A stretch of 64,000 nt of DNA from Steromphala cineraria. Taxonomy: Eukaryota > Mollusca > Gastropoda > Trochida > Trochidae. A model generated the notes under the pieces. It searched no databases. It was given only the letters and a program-made list of their open reading frames with translations, and was not told the origin of the DNA. Positions 54,401 to 63,000 of this stretch are shown here, piece by piece (position 1 is the stretch's first letter; each line of letters begins with the position of its first letter). The stretch spans positions 34,726,801-34,790,800 of the forward strand of contig OU744734.1 of NCBI GenBank assembly GCA_916613615.1. The letters run 5' to 3'. The position numbers were made by a program, and so were the translations under genes.

Positions 54401-57024
54401 TATGTATGTTTTTTTAATTATCTTTAATGAAATTTTGTATGTTCAGTGACAAAAAATGCTGTTATGTAAAAATATTCTTTGCAACGATCACTTTTGTCTG
54501 TCTAGACCAGAAAACTATTTGGGGGCTTAAATTGATTGTTAAAAAGATAAATTGTTTGCCGACTTCTGAAAGAGATTTTTACACTTAAGCTTCTAATAAG
54601 TATGGAATAAATTTCCAGACTGCTGAATGAGACGAAGGGGTCACTGTTGGACGATGAGCAGTTGGTCAACACCTTGCAGACCTCTAAAGTGACCTCACAG
54701 GAAGTGTCCGAACAGGTCCAGATCTCGGAACAGACAGAGGCTAAGATTGATGCAGCTAGAGAGGTGACATTTTCATCTATTTTCATTGTTAACTAGTTGC
54801 CAGGGTTTGACATAACAGGAAACATTTGTTGCTGAAATATTTCCCAAGTAGCGCCCCTCTCACTTTAACCAAGTGTGATTGGGTTATTTTAGAAATAGGC
54901 AAAGATCCCAGAACACACAAGCTAAGATTGATGCAGCTAGAGAGGTGACATATTCATCATACTATTTTTAAGAGAAAGTTTCATTGTTAACTAGTTGTCT
55001 TTTAAAAACTTAACTTAACAGAGAGCTGAAATATTGACAAAGTTGCACATGTAAACTACAACCGTCGTACTACTAACAAAACTGATTGGATGATTTTACA
55101 AAGAGAAAATGTTTGATGCAGCCAGAGAGTTAACAATTTTGCAAAACGTTTTAGTTTAGCATAGCAACAATAGCGTTACAAACTAAGACTGTCTCCCTGC
55201 AATGATACTAGCAGCCGTGATACAAGTAAAATATTCTTGAAAGCAGCTTTAAACCCCAAATTACCTCACCTTTTGATAATGACAATAACAATCTGTTTCC
55301 AGGGTTACCGACCATGTGCACAGAGAGCGTCCATCTTGTTCTTTGTGCTCAACGACATGGGCCGTATCGATCCTATGTACCAGTTCTCTCTCGACGCCTA
55401 CATTGAACTCTTCATCCTCTCCATAGAGAAGAGTCAGAGAAGTTCCAAACTGGAGGAGAGAATCGTTAACCTTAACGAGTATCACACCTACTCAGTGTAC
55501 AGGTGAGAATTATGATGAAATACTGGACAAAATAAGTCAGGGATATTATGATTTTTTATGATTAATTTTCACGTTTATAATTTTTTAATTTTCATATTTC
55601 TGTGTATTTCTTACAACAGTCATCATTCTTAAAATCATCCATGTTTTTGGTTTTTGGTTTTAAAAATTAAAATGTTTTCAGATTCACCTGTCGAGGTCTG
55701 TTTGAAAGACACAAACTCCTCTTCTCCTTCCAAATGTGTGCCAAGATTCTTGAACATGCTGGCAAAATCAACATGGATGAATACAACTTCTTCCTACGTG
55801 GTGGAGTGGTAAGTTTCTGTACAAACACTCATTTATAGAACTATTCCTTATCATGCAACGAAGCTAATTGCTGAAATACTGCCCAAGCTGTGTTAAACAA
55901 TAACTCACTCACTTATGCATGATTGACAAATTCAGTACAAACGATTTTAGGTTTTATAAGCCAATTTTTACCATGAATTTAAAATCCACAAACTATTTTT
56001 TTGTACTTATTTGATTGATTGTGATTGATATGAAATGATAAGATATCAGGGTTAGGAAAGGATTTGAAACAACATGCTGTCAATTGTTTGGCTTCAAGCA
56101 GCACAAAACACCAACTCACTCACATATTTTGATCGTCTTTTGACAAAATGCTGTTAATGTCTAAAATATATCTACCAATAACTCACTCTTTTGACAACAG
56201 GTGATTGACCGAGACAACCAGATGGACAACCCATGCTCTGGATGGTTGTCAGACAACGCTTGGGACAACATCACAGAGTTGGACAAGCTCGCAAACTTCC
56301 ATGGAATCATCACGTCTTTTGAACAGTACCCACGAGACTGGAATATCTGGTACACATCAAGCGAACCCGAGACCTCGCCGTTCCCTGGAGAATGGGACAA
56401 TGCTTGCAATGAGCTTCAGAGGATGTTGATTGTAAGGTCGCTGCGACCTGATCGAGTGTCATTCTGTGCGACCTCCTTCATTGTCAACAATCTAGGGTCA
56501 AAGTTCGTCGAGCCTCCAGTTCTGGACATGCAACACGTTGTAGAAGATTCTACCACCAAGACACCGCTCATCTTCGTTTTGTCAGCCGGAGTGGTGAGTT
56601 AGATCTTCCTTCAAACTTTATAGTACAAACTTGGACATCTTGCCTCTTCATATATGTTTATGTGTATATATTTACTTGCCAAAAAAAATGAAAAATTTTG
56701 AAAATTTTTACATACAAACTCTGTGTGTACATATTGAGTTTACCCAGTTTGGCCTAGTTCACCAACGTCAAAGTAAAAATTGTGATCCTAAAATTTTGTA
56801 TGATAAGAATGTTATGATAATTGTATGTTATAAGAATTGATGATTGATGATAGTGGTGACGATGAAGATAATGATGATGATGATGATGATAGTGATGATG
56901 GTGATGATGATAATGGTGATGATGATAATGATGATGACGATGGTGATGACGATGGTGATGATGATAATGATGGTGGTGATGATGATGATGATGTTGATGA
57001 TGATGATGATGTTGATGATGATGT

Positions 57025-57068
<44 letters not shown>

Positions 57069-60000
57069 GCAGGATCCAACAAGTGCTCTACTACAGCTAG
57101 CTGAGACAAGTGGAATGGCCGCGAGGTTCCACGCCCTCTCCCTGGGTCAGGGTCAGGCTCCCATTGCGACACGGATGATCAAAGAGGGAGTCAAAGAGGT
57201 ATCTCCAATATCTATATATGCTTTTATAAATATTGGTTTTTCATAGTTAAGTCTCTAAAAAATAGCTCTGATCTGTTCATATAAGCCAGTAGATGTTACG
57301 ATCAATCTTGAGGTATTATGCCATGGTATTATTAACTATTGAACCATGAAGATAACCTAATGCAAGTGGAGACACTTATGGTACTTAATGAAATATTGGC
57401 AATCAAGCATAGAAACAAACATTCAGGAATCCATTGAGAGACTTGTGGAATAATTCAGAAATGGTCACTGGTTCAAGATACACTATCCTTTTTTCCCTAG
57501 TGATCGAGTTGTCAATGCAGTTAATCATCATCAGAAAAGGAGACATCCCTTATTAATTTTGCAAACTCAAATTGAATGATGAAAAAAACCCAAAAAGGTA
57601 CCAACACAGACCAAAAGTGACCAGTTACCGTACATATGACAGATGATAGATAGACCATTTTTAGACCTTGCTTAATGTATTGAATACAATTTCACCAGCA
57701 GTGTCCACAATTATCTATCTTAAAAAAAGAGGGGGATAACGGTCATCAACCCATGAACTCAGCCGTTGAAGGAACACGAACTGACTTCATGTGTTGATGA
57801 CGGTTCTCCAATTACTACCAACTTTTGTTTGTCACGTCTCTGCATCCTTTAGTGGATCCTCCTACTGTCATCCCTACCAGAACTTTTTTGAGACAGGACG
57901 TCAAGCGCCTCATAAAACATAACATAATACTGATCATATGTTCGTATTCTCTGCCCTCAGGGTAACTGGGTATTCCTGGCCAACTGTCACCTGTCTCTCA
58001 GCTGGATGCCGCAGCTGGACAAGCTGGTGGAACAGCTGCAGATAGAAGAACCCCACCCGGAGTTCCGTCTGTGGTTGAGCAGCTCTCCACATCCAGAGTT
58101 CCCCATCTCCATCCTGCAGCAGGGCATCAAGATGACCACAGAACCACCAAAGGTAACACGATTGTGCTTAGTCCATGTCAACACATAGATAATCTCAACC
58201 ATGTGTCTTCTAGGTTCTCGTCTCAAATATATATCAACACAAGTTGAATTTAGGTACAAATATAAAAGGATTATACAACGATTTTGATTTAATCAATGAG
58301 TGTTGGATATTTGATATCAGAAGACATGAAGGTGATATTTGATATCATTCGAAGTTTACACTGCTCATTCATGAAAAGAGGGATCATCTCTGAACACAAC
58401 TACAATTAGGTTTCTTGAGCAGTGATCTCATTGATGCCAAACTGTTGTGATGTCATAATCTGTAGATGATTTGATTGTAGCAATATCTAGATTGTAGACA
58501 TCACTTGGCTTGATCTCACACAAGTGATACTAACTCTGGAGTCAGTTTTGATGAAAAGGTTTATGATAACTCTGAAATTGTTACGGTTTGTTTTGCGACC
58601 ATGATTTTATAAGATCTAGTATCACTATGACAAACCCTAAGTTAATGTATACACTCTCAAATCTGAGTGAAACAGATCATACCTTAAAATGGAAATGTGA
58701 AAGAGATAAGATTAAATATCATTTCATCCATTGAGCGCCCTGAGCATAATTGACAGAGCTATATGAGAACTATACAAATATGCACAATTATTTTCATTTA
58801 TCCCTCGTCTCTCCCCAGGGCCTGAAAGCCAACATGAAGCGTCTGTACAACCTAGTGACGGAGACGATGTTCAACCGGTGCCACAAGCAGGACAAGTACA
58901 AGAAGCTTCTCTTCTGTCTCTGTTTCTTCCACTCTGTGCTTCTTGAGAGGAGGAAGTTCCTTATGCTGGGCTGGAACATTGCTTATGAGTTCAATGACTC
59001 CGACTTTGAGGTACAAATACTGAGAGACAAATATAGAGTTGCATAATTCTTTGAGTTTGCTATGAAATTGTCTTTACAGTTTGAAATAAAAGTTTTCTTG
59101 TGTTTCACATAACATATAGTTAATTTTTCATTATCAAAGGTTCATAGAAATTATAATTATGCATGCAATGACAAGTGCGTTTCCATATTCATACAATGCT
59201 ACATCATGTAAGTTCTTTTGGTCCAACTTAAGATATATTGTTCTGACAAGGTATGTAATTTTAAAATAGTAAATTGTCTTGTATGACATTGACATTAACA
59301 TATTTGGGTCACTGATTCTATATCTGGAAAGAAAATAAAAACATTGAGGATATAGACATCTTCTTCAGGTGACTGAAACACTGCTAATGGCTAATATGCT
59401 GTCAAAAGCACGGCTAAACAATAACTTCACTAAACATCAAACACAATGTTACGCTGATAGCTGAAAAATTGTCAAAAGCAAGGCTTAACAATATCTTAAT
59501 CACTGAACATAAAACACACGTTAGGCTTATGACTAGAATATTTCCCACATAATGCTAAACAATAACTACTCATCTCAGGTGTCAGAGAATCTGCTGAGCA
59601 TCTACCTGGACGACTACGAAGACACTCCTTGGGACGCCCTCAAGTACCTGATTGCTGGTATCAACTATGGAGGTCACGTCACAGATGACTGGGACAGACG
59701 TCTTCTTCAGACCTACATTGGAGACTTCTTCAATGATTCAGCAATCAGTGCTGCCTTCTACAAGTATGTCACAAACTTCGATACTATTTCAGTGATTGGG
59801 TGAGGCAGGGGTCATGGGCCATTTTGCACATTGAATGAAAAATGGCCCATAAAAGTTTTACTATTTATGTAATGGGCAATGGCCAATTTAGAAAATTACC
59901 AGAAATCATGAAAATGGCCCATTTTCAAAGATGGCTTTCCCAATACCTGCTGTTTTTGTTTTGATTGAGCACATCAGGCTTAAATGAAAAAATAGTAACA

Positions 60001-63000
60001 TATTCCAAATCTTTAACTTTTTCATTATGCTTTTTATGAGGATAATTTTTCCTCTTGAAACTTTATTATGTACTCTGTGTGTGATATCTGAAGTTTCATA
60101 AATTTTGAGTGTATGTGATATCTTAGGTTTCCGCAATTTTGAATTTATCTTCAACAATTTCTATGGAAAAGTCAATTAATGGAGCTGATGATCTAAGCAA
60201 ATTAAAGGCTTGGATTTGCTGTGAATGGCAACACTCGACTTCTGTAAAGTCTTGAAAAAAATAATCTATGCCTGATTAAACCAATGAATCTATTACCTAA
60301 CCCCAGCATAATACAGTAGAACACTGATATAACAAACTCCATGGGACCAAAGTTCGCTATATCCGGTGTTTGCTACTTACATTTGGTCACCATGCGTAAG
60401 GCCTTCGGCGGGACTTAAAAATTTGTTCACTATATCAGATTGTTCGCTATATCCGAGTTGGCTAAATCTGTGTTCTACTGTACTCAACTCTGAGTGGGTC
60501 TGGGACATAAAACAGAAAATTAGTATGACATATTTTGTGTAAGCTTGTTTCCTATTTTGGTATTTGGTTGCATTTTGATCTTAATAATGATTTTTTCATT
60601 GACTAAAAGTTGGTTTTTTCATCATCGATCACATGATAATCATTAATTAATTTTTATGCAAAATGACCTGATATTTCAAAAACAAAAATATTTTTTCCAG
60701 AGTATCATCTCTACCGACATACTACGTCCCGAAGGACGGCCCACACTCGTCCTACAAGGAGTATGTAAGCATGCTCCCCAATATTGACCATCCCGAGGCG
60801 TTCGGACAACACCCTAACGCAGACATCACATCACAGATCCAGGAGACGAGGATGATGTTCGACACACTTCTATCTCTGCAACCCCAGGTCTCCAGCTCCG
60901 CAGGAGAGAGCAGGGAGGACAAGGTATATTATTATTATTATCATTATCATAATATCATGATCATTTATTACTTAGTCCTATTGGCTTCTGGTGCAGGATC
61001 TTTTTAGTTTGGGAAAATATCACAAAAAATGCTGTCCTTTTATAAATTTTGAAAATTAACTATATTGATTAATAAAATATCCACAGATTTACGTTGATTG
61101 ATGATTAGTTCTACCAACAATGGCTAAATGTTACTAAGTGCTGATGAAAGGCTTCATGTACATGATGAATTTATGTTTCCTGGAGTTTAATGACATTACA
61201 TGTATATACTGAAACAAAAATGTTGAGCATTTTTGTCGCCAAGCCCATCTCAAAATCTTTGAGCAGATGCATACATAAAATCATTTACCATTGAAAAATA
61301 TTTACAATATGGAACATCTCATCAATATCTTAATAAAATTGTATTTCCATGAATGAAAAAAAGTATATTTACTCTTTCCTAATCATTTCTAACAAAACTT
61401 TTATTATTATTTCAGGTTCTTGACCTCGCAGCCAATATTTTCAGACAAATTCCAGAGAATATTGACTATGAGGGCACGGCCAAAATATTGTCCGTTGATC
61501 CCTCGCCTCTCAATGTGGTGCTGTTGCAAGAAGTAAGTTTTGATCTCAAATAAGATCAATCTTAATAGTTTTATCATTTTTTAAGGAAAAAATCACATTT
61601 TCCTATGTTTCACATTTTTGTGCAAAATTTAAGTGTGTAACATAATTGATATTGAAAATCAAAATGTCAATCATTCTAAAAAATGTCAATTGTCATGAAA
61701 TATACATTCATGAAACTATTTCAACAAATCTACATATAAGTGTAAAAGTTGAGTTTCATATAATATTGGAAATGTAACTGTTTGAATTTTCATATAGATA
61801 TGAAATATTTTTCAGATAGCCTTGAGAATAAAAAATATGACTTGAAAGTATGAAAGAACAGTTAACTGAATCTTATCAATTATTAAATGTACTTATCTTT
61901 AAACTTCTCTGCAAAAACCTTCAAACTTTGCATATTATAGATATTAAAGATATTTTGTAATTTATGAATAAAAATATGTATCATTCAATTAGTTCCAGTT
62001 ATTTTGATCTAAAATAGTAAATCATTTTTGCCTTACAGGGAGGAAGTGAGTTATTAATGATTATTATAAGTTGTATCTATATGTCATAAATTATCATATA
62101 TTAATTCAATGCATGTTCAAATCAAGACCATCTATGAAGAATATATTTACTTATGGTAATTTAAAGTGAATATTGCTTAGTGCACAATTTTATCAACTTA
62201 AATGATGAAAATACAATCTTGGAAATAAGTGTAATCTACATCAAATAGCACTTTTTTAAGATCATCATCTAATTATTTTTTCATTGTAGAAAAAGAAATT
62301 GCATATATAAACAATATAACAGCACTTAAACTGACTGAAAATACTCATAATACTCATGACGCTTTGAGCATGCTTTGTCATGGATATATGCGCAGTATAA
62401 GAAAGTATCATCATTGTTATAAAATGATAATCAAAATCTGGATGAGATAAGATTTACATACCCAGTAAGCTAAACACCAACCCAGAACAGAAGATGAAAT
62501 AGAACTTCTCTTTGCCTCATACCAATTCTAACTCAACCCTGCTTTACACAGATCCAGAGATACAATCTGCTCCTGGATGAGATCCGAGTGTCATTGACAG
62601 ATCTGGAGAAGGGAATTCAGGGCCTGGTTGTCATGAGTTCAGAACTGGAGAGTATCTTCCAGTGTATCTACGACGGCCGGGTACCGCCAGCTTGGGAGAA
62701 GGTATGCATTGTTTTTCTTTTTGGCATTGTATGGTTCTTTCACTACAGTCTAAGTAAACCTAGCCTCAATATTATCTGTTTCACTCTTATACTGAGTCTA
62801 GAAAGGCCTAGTAGAGGGTCGCGTCAGCCCACATATCGAATTGACCAATCAGAACTCATCTTACCAAGCCACAATAGTCTGCTTTCGAACGTATAACGTT
62901 GGAGGGTCATAGGTCGCAGAAAGGTCATCTGACGCGACCCTCTACTAGGCCTTGCTAGACTCAGTATATGAGTGAAACAGATAATATTGAGGCTAGGTTT

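Noticed and set aside
54893..54944. Cryptic 52-nt exon with duplicated exon 59 end
   Set aside because: In phase it has TAG as second codon and would shift the frame; treated as a by-product of the duplication, not as an exon.
56828..57172. Open frames of poly-Asp, poly-Met or poly-Ile
   Set aside because: Translations of the (GAT)n microsatellite; exon 63 starts only after it.
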